From Lachnospiraceae oral taxon 107 str. F0167 (GTDB lineage Bacteria; Bacillota; Clostridia; Lachnospirales; Lachnospiraceae): a stretch of DNA of 64,000 nucleotides. The stretch is taken from NCBI GenBank assembly GCA_000209465.1, contig GL890599.1:1-64000 (forward strand), written 5' to 3'. Below the pieces are notes generated by a model that was given only the letters and a program-made list of their open reading frames with translations, made no database searches and was not told the DNA's origin. The position numbers and the translations under genes were made by a program. Within the stretch, counting starts at the first letter, position 1. Each line of letters begins with the position of its first letter. This document shows, piece after piece, positions 54,373-62,599 of the stretch.

Positions 54373-55833
54373 CTATCCTGCAAAAAAAGTACCGTCAAAG
54401 ACCTCATCAACAGGCTTGCCATCTATCTTTATCTCATAATCCGATATCTTTTCCATAGGTATACGGACAACACTTCCGTCAGACATTGTATAATCTGTAA
54501 AACTTTCCTTATCGGTGCCTACAGGTGTAAGTAAAATTCCAACAGGAAGATTTATACTTCCTAATGAATTTCCGTTCACACCGTCAAGCATCTCTCCGTT
54601 CAGCTCTATCTTAGCTGCAAGTTGAACAGGCGTTGTAATAGTGAAATAATCCGTTAAAGCCTTCGGTCTGCCATCATCCACCAACTCATATTTTCTCTCC
54701 ACCCAAACAGAGCTGATAGTAAATATATTATCCCCAAGATAAAAATCATTCGGATTTAACAAAGCCGTATGTGCAAAACTGTCTCCGATACTTATTGTTT
54801 CAGACTTCTTATTTAAATCAATGATCATCATACTTTTATAATCATTATCATATGTTAATTCTACATAAAGATAGACATGATCTCCCTTTTTCAAAACATA
54901 GCTCTTTGAAATACCATAGCTTGAGCCGTCCTGATAAGTCCTCTTCTCCCCGTCTATTTTTACTCTTATTTCCTGTGCAATATCATATTCATTGATTTCC
55001 TGTGTTAACTCCAAAGTTCTTTCTTTTCCGTCAATATTAAACCTTATCTCCCTGTCCGGCAAAATTTTAAAAGCATAATCATCAGGCAATTTTAATATAT
55101 CATCCTTAAAAAACTCACTGTATCTTGCGTATTCAAGCGGAATACTTACAATCTCTTTACCATAATCATTTTCCTTAATCATGTAAATCATCATTCCGCC
55201 ATTATTTAATGCCCAAGAAATATCAGAGTCATTATTGGTGCCGTCTGAAAATTCCTGAGGTTTAGTCAAAACACTTTCTAACTTTTCGCTAAAATAAGCT
55301 ATATCGGCACCATATTCTTCCATAAATTCTTCACTCTCTGTGAGCTTATCATATAATCCGACAGGATTTTTTAAAACATCGGATATTTTCAGTTCCTTAC
55401 CTGTATTTGAGTCTATATTTATACCTCTGATTTCCTCACCGGTTTTATCATAATCACTGTATACCATTGTCTTTATAAAAAGACTGAAAATATTGGAATC
55501 GGCACGAGTCAATTCAATACTTGAATGTTCATCCGTCCATTGCTTATTGATTCTTTCAATAATATTTTTCAGATTATCATTTCCTTTAACTTCCACCTGC
55601 GGCATCATTCCCTCAAGTAAGGAAAGTCCTTCCCTGATCTTATAAAAAATATGAACATCCAGCATTTGCACATCATTTTTTATAATTCCTTTTGCAACTT
55701 CCTCAGCCTTACTTTCCAGTGCCACACTCTCCTTAGCGGCACTTTCATTTGTACTTACTGTTATTGAAGTACTCTTTCCACATCCCACCAACAAAAAAGC
55801 AGCCAACATCAAATATATAAATCTCTTTTTCAT
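54373..55833 (-). CDS. Lipoprotein with DUF3298/RsiV-like domain
   Basis: This 486-residue protein has a lipoprotein signal with lipobox LLVGC (about residue 18) and a Ser/Glu-rich linker. A middle domain (about 55-250) includes MLDVHIFYKIREGL, LKNIIERINKQW and a NSNTGKELKISDVL-type turn, like DUF4163/DUF3298 domains of RsiV. The C-terminal 200 residues have no recognised family. In RsiV this fold binds lysozyme and controls a sigma factor, but no sigma factor gene is beside this one. The start has AAAAGGAGGATTAT. Confidence 0.8.
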   Translation of the reverse strand: MKKRFIYLMLAAFLLVGCGKSTSITVSTNESAAKESVALESKAEEVAKGIIKNDVQMLDVHIFYKIREGLSLLEGMMPQVEVKGNDNLKNIIERINKQWTDEHSSIELTRADSNIFSLFIKTMVYSDYDKTGEEIRGINIDSNTGKELKISDVLKNPVGLYDKLTESEEFMEEYGADIAYFSEKLESVLTKPQEFSDGTNNDSDISWALNNGGMMIYMIKENDYGKEIVSIPLEYARYSEFFKDDILKLPDDYAFKILPDREIRFNIDGKERTLELTQEINEYDIAQEIRVKIDGEKRTYQDGSSYGISKSYVLKKGDHVYLYVELTYDNDYKSMMIIDLNKKSETISIGDSFAHTALLNPNDFYLGDNIFTISSVWVERKYELVDDGRPKALTDYFTITTPVQLAAKIELNGEMLDGVNGNSLGSINLPVGILLTPVGTDKESFTDYTMSDGSVVRIPMEKISDYEIKIDGKPVDEVFDGTFFAG

Positions 55834-55931
55834 ATAATCCTCCTTTTAGACTATACTATCACAAAATAACGACTCTACCAATAAATATAGTATTAAAAAA
55901 AGTGCATTCGGTCTCCCTCCTGCACTAATTA

Positions 55932-56321
55932 TTATTTGTCTGACTTACTGTCAGTCTTTGCCTGAAACTTTTCATTATTTACAATAAATCTTTCATGAAT
56001 TCCCTCACCTATAAGCCCCTTTTCATCATATGCCTCAACCTTAAAAGTAAGAGCTCTTCCGTCTATTTTAATAAGTTCCGACTTTATCTCCACCTTCATT
56101 CCAAGCGGTGTAGCCGATAAATGCCTTACATCCACAGAAATACCTACAGTGGTAAAGCCCTCATCCAGCTTATCCGATACACTCATAAAGCAGGACTCCT
56201 CCATCAAAAGTATCATTACAGGAGTGGAAAATACCTCTAAACTTCCACTTCCTATACCTGCCGCAGTATTTTGCTTTGTTACAATGGTCTCTTTTTGTCC
56301 CCTTATTCCTACTTCCAACAT
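55932..56321 (-). CDS. Thioesterase-family protein (FlK-like hot-dog fold)
   Basis: This 129-residue protein has the single hot-dog design of the fluoroacetyl-CoA thioesterase-like family: VFSTPVMILLMEESCF near the active-site region, TTVGISVDVRHLSATPLGMK, and GEGIHERFIVNNEKF at the end. The acyl-CoA substrate is not known. The start has AAAGGAGAATTC. Single gene. Confidence 0.9.
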   Translation of the reverse strand: MLEVGIRGQKETIVTKQNTAAGIGSGSLEVFSTPVMILLMEESCFMSVSDKLDEGFTTVGISVDVRHLSATPLGMKVEIKSELIKIDGRALTFKVEAYDEKGLIGEGIHERFIVNNEKFQAKTDSKSDK

Positions 56322-56354
56322 AGAATTCTCCTTTATATTAAATAAATTGTAATT

Positions 56355-57377
56355 TTACATAGTAAACATGGTTATTATATGCGCTTTAACCCTCTCCTCA
56401 TAACAAAATTTAAATTCTTTAGGTATTTCAATTACTGCATTCTTTGAAGAATATAACTTTTTATCGGTATTTTTTGATATATCCGTATTAATTGTTTTTG
56501 CAGAATCTACACCACTGTTTTGTAAATCTTTAATTTCTCCGGTTTTAAAAATTTCAAATCTTTTATCTTCGCTGATTTCACCGGAGGAAAACATAAAAAG
56601 CTTTGGGCTTTGCAGTATCTTGATTCCATATTTTTTATATAAATACTCCGAAAACTCACAATCCCCAATCACAAGCTTATTTTCAAGTGCATCCTTCCAT
56701 AAATCCAAAGGATTACAGGTACATACAGGCAGCATTACTGTCAAAGTATAACTCTTATCCTTATTAATACTGTAGTACAATGATACTCTTATTGATATAT
56801 CACCATATCCTAAATACTCATATCCGATAAAACCGCAATCTATTTTTGCCCCGCCCTTATCTTTAATAAGATTTTTAAACTCCTCAGTAAAAAAATCTTG
56901 ATTATTTGCATATTTTCTTAAAGCATCCGAATCTGCTTCAACAGGATAATTTAAATATATATCACAAACAGGAAACTCTGTATCCCTATGCTTTGCAAAA
57001 TCATCTACCCTTGCTTCCAGATTTTCGATATTGGACATACCCTCGGTATTATCCTGTAATTTTATTTTTTTATCTTTTTCTTTCTTTATATAGATGTAAA
57101 CATTCTCTGTTCCATACTCCGATTCCACACTGACCTCGGCTTTCAAATACATCGGAATAACTTCCCATTGGTCTATATATGCAAAGTCCTCTTTACTTAC
57201 AAGCAATACCTTCCCATTGACACATCCACCTTCATTAGGCACTACATTATAAAACTCCTCTGCCGTATTTATAGAATACCCTACAAGTTTGGCATCATAA
57301 GACTCCAAAGTATGCCCCAAAAGCTTGTTTTGAAGGTATTTAGATTTTAATGTTCCGTATACAAATATTTTGTACAT
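56355..57377 (-). CDS. Gamma-glutamylcyclotransferase-fold protein with an unassigned C-terminal domain
   Basis: About 340 residues. The N-terminal GGCT/AIG2 domain (about 1-110) shows FVYGTLKSKYLQNKLLG, GYSINTAEEFYNVVPNEG and VNGKVLLVSKEDFAYIDQWE. A linker follows. The C-terminal 200 residues have short cysteine-containing stretches (VCTCNPLDLW, LVIGDCEF) and a FIGYEYLGYGD segment I cannot assign. I chose ATG 57377 because GGGAGATATT precedes it; the frame from 57401 adds only a few residues. The fused architecture is unusual. Family members cleave gamma-glutamyl amines, but substrate is unknown. Confidence 0.8.
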   Translation of the reverse strand: MYKIFVYGTLKSKYLQNKLLGHTLESYDAKLVGYSINTAEEFYNVVPNEGGCVNGKVLLVSKEDFAYIDQWEVIPMYLKAEVSVESEYGTENVYIYIKKEKDKKIKLQDNTEGMSNIENLEARVDDFAKHRDTEFPVCDIYLNYPVEADSDALRKYANNQDFFTEEFKNLIKDKGGAKIDCGFIGYEYLGYGDISIRVSLYYSINKDKSYTLTVMLPVCTCNPLDLWKDALENKLVIGDCEFSEYLYKKYGIKILQSPKLFMFSSGEISEDKRFEIFKTGEIKDLQNSGVDSAKTINTDISKNTDKKLYSSKNAVIEIPKEFKFCYEERVKAHIITMFTM

Positions 57378-57662
57378 AATATCTCCCATATACCAAGACA
57401 ATTTATATTAATACTCCATCCGTATTATAAAAATCTTAGTATATTTATTTCTTATAAAATTTATTCTATGATATATTAGCATATTCCGGAATACAAACAA
57501 AGTTTTTTATCAATGCAAAACTATAAAAAGCTGCTGTCAGTAGGCTTCCCATGACTATAATATAAGATTCTTTTTCCAAGTGATTTTATTTTTCTGCACT
57601 TCTTTTTACTTCGTTAAAGTCATTGTAGAGATGTGCAATTGTCCATCCTATTTAATCCATCC

Positions 57663-58556
57663 CTACTTTCTAAATCTTTTTACTTCTACTAAACCATATG
57701 GCAACATAGATTCTTCATCAATATAAAAGCCGTTTTTAACTTTTTGATTTTCATCCACTTTATTTGTTAGGCTACCTAAAATCCCTTTATAGCCTCCTAA
57801 AAAAAGTATTTTTTCCCCATCTTTAATCAAAGACTCAATATTATTCTCTATACACTTAAGCGAATTTACATAGTCTTCTTTTTCCTCAGCTTTTTTTAGT
57901 TTTCCATCTTTTATCCACGAATTAATATTTTCTACCCTTTGTTTAATTTCATCAATATAATTATCCAATTTCCTTTTAGTTATAGAATAGCTTTCCTCCA
58001 GCTTATTATCTAATAATTCTTCTGATATATCTGCTTTAAGTAAAATTTCGCTTTCAAATTTCTTCTCTATTCCTATCATTTCTATTGCTACACCCGGGAA
58101 AAAAGGCTCAAACTTAGGAGTTTTATATGTCAAATTTTGTTTGTCATTAGGCTGAGCTTCTCCATTATTATTTTCTCCTTTAGCTTCTTGATATAAATAT
58201 TGAAACTTATATAAATTTTTTAATTCCACATCTTCTTTGCCGATATTTATATCTTTTAATAAGATTTTACTCCTAAGTACATCTTCATTTTCGCCTCTTT
58301 TACCGACTAATAATGCTCCTTTTAGTGAAGATGCAGGAATATGGTACTCCTTTGCATAGGAAAAACTTTTTTCTGATAATAAGTCTCTATCTTCATAACT
58401 ATAAAGAGGATAGATAATATTAATATTATCCGATTTTTCTACCTTTAGATTCTTGGTGTTCTTATCAATTTCTTTAAAGTCAACACCTTTGTACAATGCC
58501 TTTTCCATTCTTGGTGACAAAATAACAGGAGAGATAGTTGTAAATTCAAGTTTCAT
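57663..58556 (-). CDS. csm5: Csm5-like RAMP protein of a type III CRISPR-like effector
   Basis: This 297-residue protein has RAMP-family hallmarks. It opens with a beta strand FTTISPVILSPR, has EYHIPASSLKGALL (IPxSSLKGAxR-type segment), and ends FYIDEESMLPYGLVEVKRF (glycine loop-like). The central part (about 120-230) is charged, with EENNNGE-like low-complexity stretches. This layout fits Csm5/Cas7-group proteins, which cap the type III complex. The upstream gene stops one base into this ATG (TGATG), so they are coupled. I chose ATG 58556 over TTG at 58559. It is last in the operon. Confidence 0.78.
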   Translation of the reverse strand: MKLEFTTISPVILSPRMEKALYKGVDFKEIDKNTKNLKVEKSDNINIIYPLYSYEDRDLLSEKSFSYAKEYHIPASSLKGALLVGKRGENEDVLRSKILLKDINIGKEDVELKNLYKFQYLYQEAKGENNNGEAQPNDKQNLTYKTPKFEPFFPGVAIEMIGIEKKFESEILLKADISEELLDNKLEESYSITKRKLDNYIDEIKQRVENINSWIKDGKLKKAEEKEDYVNSLKCIENNIESLIKDGEKILFLGGYKGILGSLTNKVDENQKVKNGFYIDEESMLPYGLVEVKRFRK

Positions 58557-59785
58557 CAATTCACCTCCAATTTCACAAGATAGGAGTTACCGAAAATAAT
58601 TGCATTTTTCTTATACATAGGGTTGTATCTACTGTTATCAATACTTTTTCCCACCTCATATAAATCTGTTTTATCTTGTTTTAGTTTGATAACACTTCCT
58701 GTGGTTATGAAACTTATTACCTTAGGTATTTCATATTCAATCTCAAAAGGTTTCCTGTCAGATGTATATATATCCAATACAGACATTTGTGCATCAATCT
58801 TATCAAAATTCGGTAATAACATTCCTATATTGAGATATCTGTCATCAGCAAATACCTGTCGCAAACCTTCAGCATCTTTTGACTTTTCAATGCTGTAAAT
58901 TCTATATTCATTGTAGCCCGAGCTTGCTTTCCCACCCAGAAAACATGGAATCCCATGCTCAAATATATCCTTTCCTTTCTTAGCGGAATCAAATCTTTCA
59001 TTCATTGCTTCCAATGCCCTTGAGATACAAGTTTCTTCCCTAACTTCTACAAAAAAGCTGAACTGCCTTTGAATTTCCCCTTTTTGATTCTCAAAGGAAA
59101 TAATAGGCAGTGAATATGCCACATTTGGTATCCCCGGAAGACCTTTAATCTGATCTTCCAAGCGAAACTTTTGAATAAAAGTCCGGTTTTTCTTTATATA
59201 TTTGAATTTTAGCAAATCATCAACTCTGATTTTATCTTTGCTTTCTACAAGTTTTAATAGATCCTTTAACTGATTTTGCTCAATAAAATCCATTTTCTTA
59301 ACAGTTTCGTATATATTTTTTGAACATAAACTGTTTATAAGTTTAGAGTTGTTATTAAAGTTCGCTTTTAATTCTTCCAATCGTGATTTACAACCCTGTA
59401 CTTCTTTATCTGATTCTTTCTTATTATATTTATCCGGCTTTTTTGCTTTATTTTTTTCTTTTAGTTTCTGTACAAGTTCTTCACTTTCCTGCCTTAATTT
59501 CCTTTGTACTTCCTCAAGATTTTTAATCTCTTCCTGATTTTTATTCAATCTGCCTTGCAGCTTTTGCATAATAAATTCTTTAGGTGTAGGATAATATCCG
59601 CTTGGAATCAAATTTGATATCATGCATTTTTGCTCTTGCTCTCTTACACCTCGCACAAAGGAACTTATATCCTCTTCACTACAATACTTTTTGGAATTGT
59701 TAATTAGGAAACCGAAAAGCCTTTGAGAATCGGGCAAAGTGGTCATCTCACCTATTTTATTAAGTTTTACTTCATACCTTATCAT
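58556..59785 (-). CDS. csm4: Csm4-like (Cas5-group) RAMP protein with a coiled-coil insertion
   Basis: About 409 residues. The start (MTTLPDSQRLFGFLI) resembles Csm4 proteins, where the strand is followed by SDTLFGAL-like residues. YPTPKEFIMQKL comes next. A strongly charged helical region follows (about 85-170: NLEEVQRKLRQESEELVQ, KLKEKNKAKKPDKYNKK). A C-terminal part has the glycine segment PCFLGGKASSGYNEYRIY and a closing SFITTGSVIKLKQD. The 80-residue charged insertion is unusual for Csm4 and probably forms a coiled coil. The start ATG 59785 has GAGGGGAAATGTG. It would hold the 5' handle of a crRNA in a canonical complex. Confidence 0.75.
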   Translation of the reverse strand: MIRYEVKLNKIGEMTTLPDSQRLFGFLINNSKKYCSEEDISSFVRGVREQEQKCMISNLIPSGYYPTPKEFIMQKLQGRLNKNQEEIKNLEEVQRKLRQESEELVQKLKEKNKAKKPDKYNKKESDKEVQGCKSRLEELKANFNNNSKLINSLCSKNIYETVKKMDFIEQNQLKDLLKLVESKDKIRVDDLLKFKYIKKNRTFIQKFRLEDQIKGLPGIPNVAYSLPIISFENQKGEIQRQFSFFVEVREETCISRALEAMNERFDSAKKGKDIFEHGIPCFLGGKASSGYNEYRIYSIEKSKDAEGLRQVFADDRYLNIGMLLPNFDKIDAQMSVLDIYTSDRKPFEIEYEIPKVISFITTGSVIKLKQDKTDLYEVGKSIDNSRYNPMYKKNAIIFGNSYLVKLEVN

Positions 59786-59801
59786 CACATTTCCCCTCTT
59801 T

Positions 59802-60326
59802 TTAATCATTGTCAAAATCTACTCTTATCTGTCCATATCCTCTTGACTTGGAGTTACCTATTCCATAAATTCCCTCATTAAACATTCTCAATGCATCTTT
59901 AAGCTCTTTTTCTATAGGAGCTTCTATTTTCTTAATCTCATCTTCATTTTCTATAAAAAAGGGATTATAGAACCTGATAATACCTTCAAATTCCACACCC
60001 GGTTTTATAACTTTATAAGTCCTTGGATTACTAATTATATTTCCATTTACCTCTTCTATACAGGTTTTTGTATCTATCAAAAAATAATCATCAATCTTCT
60101 TATCTTTAGATTCTATAACACGAAAATCGGAGCAGAATATCCTTGGCAAGCCGTTAACCCCTTCCATTCCGAAAATATATTCCGCCTTTAGCTCTTTGCT
60201 ACCAAGTTTTTTCTCAAGATTTAAAATCATTTTTTTGATTTTCTCCGTCTTAAAGATATCTTCGCTCTTATAGTTTTCTAATATTTTCTCTATGAGCCGT
60301 TTTACATATTCTTTAGTTTCTTCCAT
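59802..60326 (-). CDS. csm3: Csm3-like (Cas7) RAMP protein, C-terminal part
   Basis: 174 residues. It ends with IYGIGNSKSRGYGQIRVDF, the glycine-rich loop of RAMP proteins. It starts with ATG inside the preceding frame, without a good ribosome binding site. Joined to 60302-60520 through one extra A in an A7 tract (near 60335-60341), the product is about 239 residues, the usual size of Csm3. In canonical type III systems Csm3 forms the backbone and cuts target RNA. It is 16 bases upstream of the csm4-like gene. Confidence 0.75.
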   Translation of the reverse strand: MEETKEYVKRLIEKILENYKSEDIFKTEKIKKMILNLEKKLGSKELKAEYIFGMEGVNGLPRIFCSDFRVIESKDKKIDDYFLIDTKTCIEEVNGNIISNPRTYKVIKPGVEFEGIIRFYNPFFIENEDEIKKIEAPIEKELKDALRMFNEGIYGIGNSKSRGYGQIRVDFDND

Positions 60327-60520
60327 CTTGTCCTTCTTTTTTTCTCCAGTTCTCTTACTATATTTCGTAAGGCACCCTTGAAGGCTGAACCATGTATAAT
60401 AGGTCTTCCGTTTTCATCTATAGTAGTAGACTGGTCTACTCCACCGACAGAAAAACTCTCAGTTTGGTTGCCAATTAAGCAACAGGATTTTGTGGTTAAT
60501 TTTATTTTTATTTCGAACAT
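60302..60520 (-). CDS. csm3: Csm3-like (Cas7) RAMP protein, N-terminal part
   Basis: 72 residues from ATG 60520 (GGAGATGTAA upstream). It shows the Csm3 opening: strand EIKIKLTTKSCC, then VGGVDQSTTIDENG, then IIHGSAFKGALRNIVREL. In Csm3 the IGGxDxxVIRD block holds the aspartate that cuts target RNA; here GVD at about residue 29 and D35 fit it. The frame goes into a short basic tail after the A7 tract and stops. The C-terminal part is read in the -1 frame, so the gene looks split by a single base. Confidence 0.75.
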   Translation of the reverse strand: MFEIKIKLTTKSCCLIGNQTESFSVGGVDQSTTIDENGRPIIHGSAFKGALRNIVRELEKKRRTRWKKLKNM

Positions 60521-60556
60521 TTACATCTCCTTAACTTCCAAATACTACTATATAAA

Positions 60557-62596
60557 TTAATGTTTTTTCTTGTTATACTTTCTCTCTCTATTCCCTGAAT
60601 TTAATTGTTGAGTAGCCTTTCTTTCTTTTTCTGAGGTTTTTAACAATATTTTTTGTTGATTATATTGACAAAGCAAGATTAAACGATCCAACCATTCTGT
60701 ACCTGAAATTTTTTCAATTCTTTCAGCAAAATCAATATCATCAAAAGAAAGTCTATGAACATTTTCCTTTTCTTGATTATCTTTACCGGCTTCACTACCT
60801 TCTTGATAATTTATAATTGAATTATAACGGCTAAAAATAATTTTCACCTGCTCTTTTCTATCAGATTCAATAAGTTTTTTTGCTCTAAAAAATATGGATA
60901 TATCAAAATTTGCATTTTTACAAAACACCTTTCCTTTAATATACTTTTTAAAAATCATACTTTCAATATTATTTTTTTCTATTACTTCCAATATATGGTT
61001 TATAGGCTCATCGAACATAACGTGACTAATTCTTTTTTGAACAGCAACATCCGCTTCATTTTGTAAAACAATATACTTTTTTATTTTAGCCTTCCCAAAT
61101 TTATCTGAATATTTTTCTTTTAAAAATAACAATATCAGCTTTAACTTCGGAATTAAAATATCATCAATTTTCTCAGGCACAAAGTATCTTTCATCTCCAT
61201 TCTTCCTGTCTCTTTTATCTTCTACCAAATGACATAATAGATAATATTTAAAATACAGATCTTTATTTTCTTGAGTGTTACCGATATCCCCTGTACGAAG
61301 ATTTGGCTTTAAATAGTATAAGGCATAAAGCATCTGCTTGTCCTTATCCTTTTCTGTTTCCAAATTCATCAGTAGATTATGTAATGATGTTCTTGTAAAT
61401 ATTTTTTCCTCCATTATTTCTTCGAGTTCTCCAACTTCGTTACAAAAACGAAAGAAACCGTCATTTTCACCATGACCTAAACCTTCTTTATAAATATAAA
61501 AGAGATTCCCTGCCATACTGATTCCAACCACTGAATTTAAAGATTTTTGTTCTTTCATATTTTTCTTGGCAACTGATAATTCTTTTTCCACCATCTGATT
61601 ATAGTATCTAACAGGCTGATGATTATTAACAAAAACCACTCCTATAGCTATGGACAGTTCTATTTTCCCGGATTCACCCTGTATCTTCTTCAGTTCTTGG
61701 TTAATATCTTTAATCGTATTATGCAATACTTTTATAGACTCAAATAAAGCGTTAATACGCACTGCATAAAAAATATCATCACCTGCAACATAAAATGGAA
61801 GTATTGCCTTTTTCAGTATTTCTCCTGACTCTGATTTTTCACTCTCTTCTTCTACTGAATACTTTCTGATTTTTTTACTCTTTATAACCATTCCTCTAAA
61901 ATTATCTATTGAAATTTTCTCAGATAATAACTTACTTACTTGTAAATATTTATTATAATCATCATTGATTTCTTTCATAATACTTCCAAGATTGTTGATA
62001 TCTGCCTTTACAACAGCAATCTTTCCATCACTACTATCTGTCTCATGATTTTCCTCCGGTACAACCAAATCATCCATATTAGTCAAGAATACATTTTCTT
62101 TTCTTTTATTTTCAAACAGATGATTTGGGCATTTGCTATCCATCTCTTTAAAGCTAAATAATACTTCACTATTATCTTTTATAACCTGCGATTTGGTTGC
62201 ACTTTCTTTAAGTAAATATTCAGCTTTCCTTAAAATTTGCATATTATCCTTTTTATCATCAGGAATGGCAAAAGCTACATAATTCAAAAAAATATCACCT
62301 TGATAATCCGCATAAATCTTCTGATACAATTTTTTTAACTTGATTTTAATTTCCTCTTTTGGTTGTTCACTTAGAAAAACAACTTTTCCGGAAATCCAAA
62401 GAATCTTATTTTTATCTCCCGCTTGTTGATCATCAAGATTAAATTCAATCTCTATTTCTTTTAAAATACGCCTTGCAACATCATTTGAAGCCGAAATAAT
62501 ATTTCTAAGTGTTTTTTCATCTGCTTGATTTTTATCAATCACCTGAAAAATATATCTTTGAACTTTTTCAACAGCTATCGCTATAGCAGTATACAT
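60557..62596 (-). CDS. cas10: Cas10-like large subunit without an HD nuclease domain
   Basis: This 679-residue protein starts directly with the first palm-like segment AIAVEKVQRYIFQVI (residues 5-20; compare the GIQxYIF motif of Cas10). It lacks the usual N-terminal HD domain. The catalytic palm is present: VVKADINNLGSIM (about 196-208) and FYVAGDDIFYAV (about 268-279). The canonical GGDD is AGDD here. The remaining C-terminal 350 residues are helical and lysine-rich. The zinc-finger cysteines of many Cas10 are not evident; only one CPNH was seen near 156. It could make cyclic oligoadenylate, but the G to A change leaves that open. It has a clear GGAGGAATAGG site. Confidence 0.82.
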   Translation of the reverse strand: MYTAIAIAVEKVQRYIFQVIDKNQADEKTLRNIISASNDVARRILKEIEIEFNLDDQQAGDKNKILWISGKVVFLSEQPKEEIKIKLKKLYQKIYADYQGDIFLNYVAFAIPDDKKDNMQILRKAEYLLKESATKSQVIKDNSEVLFSFKEMDSKCPNHLFENKRKENVFLTNMDDLVVPEENHETDSSDGKIAVVKADINNLGSIMKEINDDYNKYLQVSKLLSEKISIDNFRGMVIKSKKIRKYSVEEESEKSESGEILKKAILPFYVAGDDIFYAVRINALFESIKVLHNTIKDINQELKKIQGESGKIELSIAIGVVFVNNHQPVRYYNQMVEKELSVAKKNMKEQKSLNSVVGISMAGNLFYIYKEGLGHGENDGFFRFCNEVGELEEIMEEKIFTRTSLHNLLMNLETEKDKDKQMLYALYYLKPNLRTGDIGNTQENKDLYFKYYLLCHLVEDKRDRKNGDERYFVPEKIDDILIPKLKLILLFLKEKYSDKFGKAKIKKYIVLQNEADVAVQKRISHVMFDEPINHILEVIEKNNIESMIFKKYIKGKVFCKNANFDISIFFRAKKLIESDRKEQVKIIFSRYNSIINYQEGSEAGKDNQEKENVHRLSFDDIDFAERIEKISGTEWLDRLILLCQYNQQKILLKTSEKERKATQQLNSGNRERKYNKKKH

Positions 62597-62599
62597 AAC

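Noticed and set aside
57378-57662. Possible CRISPR array or leader next to the RAMP operon
   Set aside because: AT-rich sequence without direct repeats of 20 bases or more; nothing array-like by eye.
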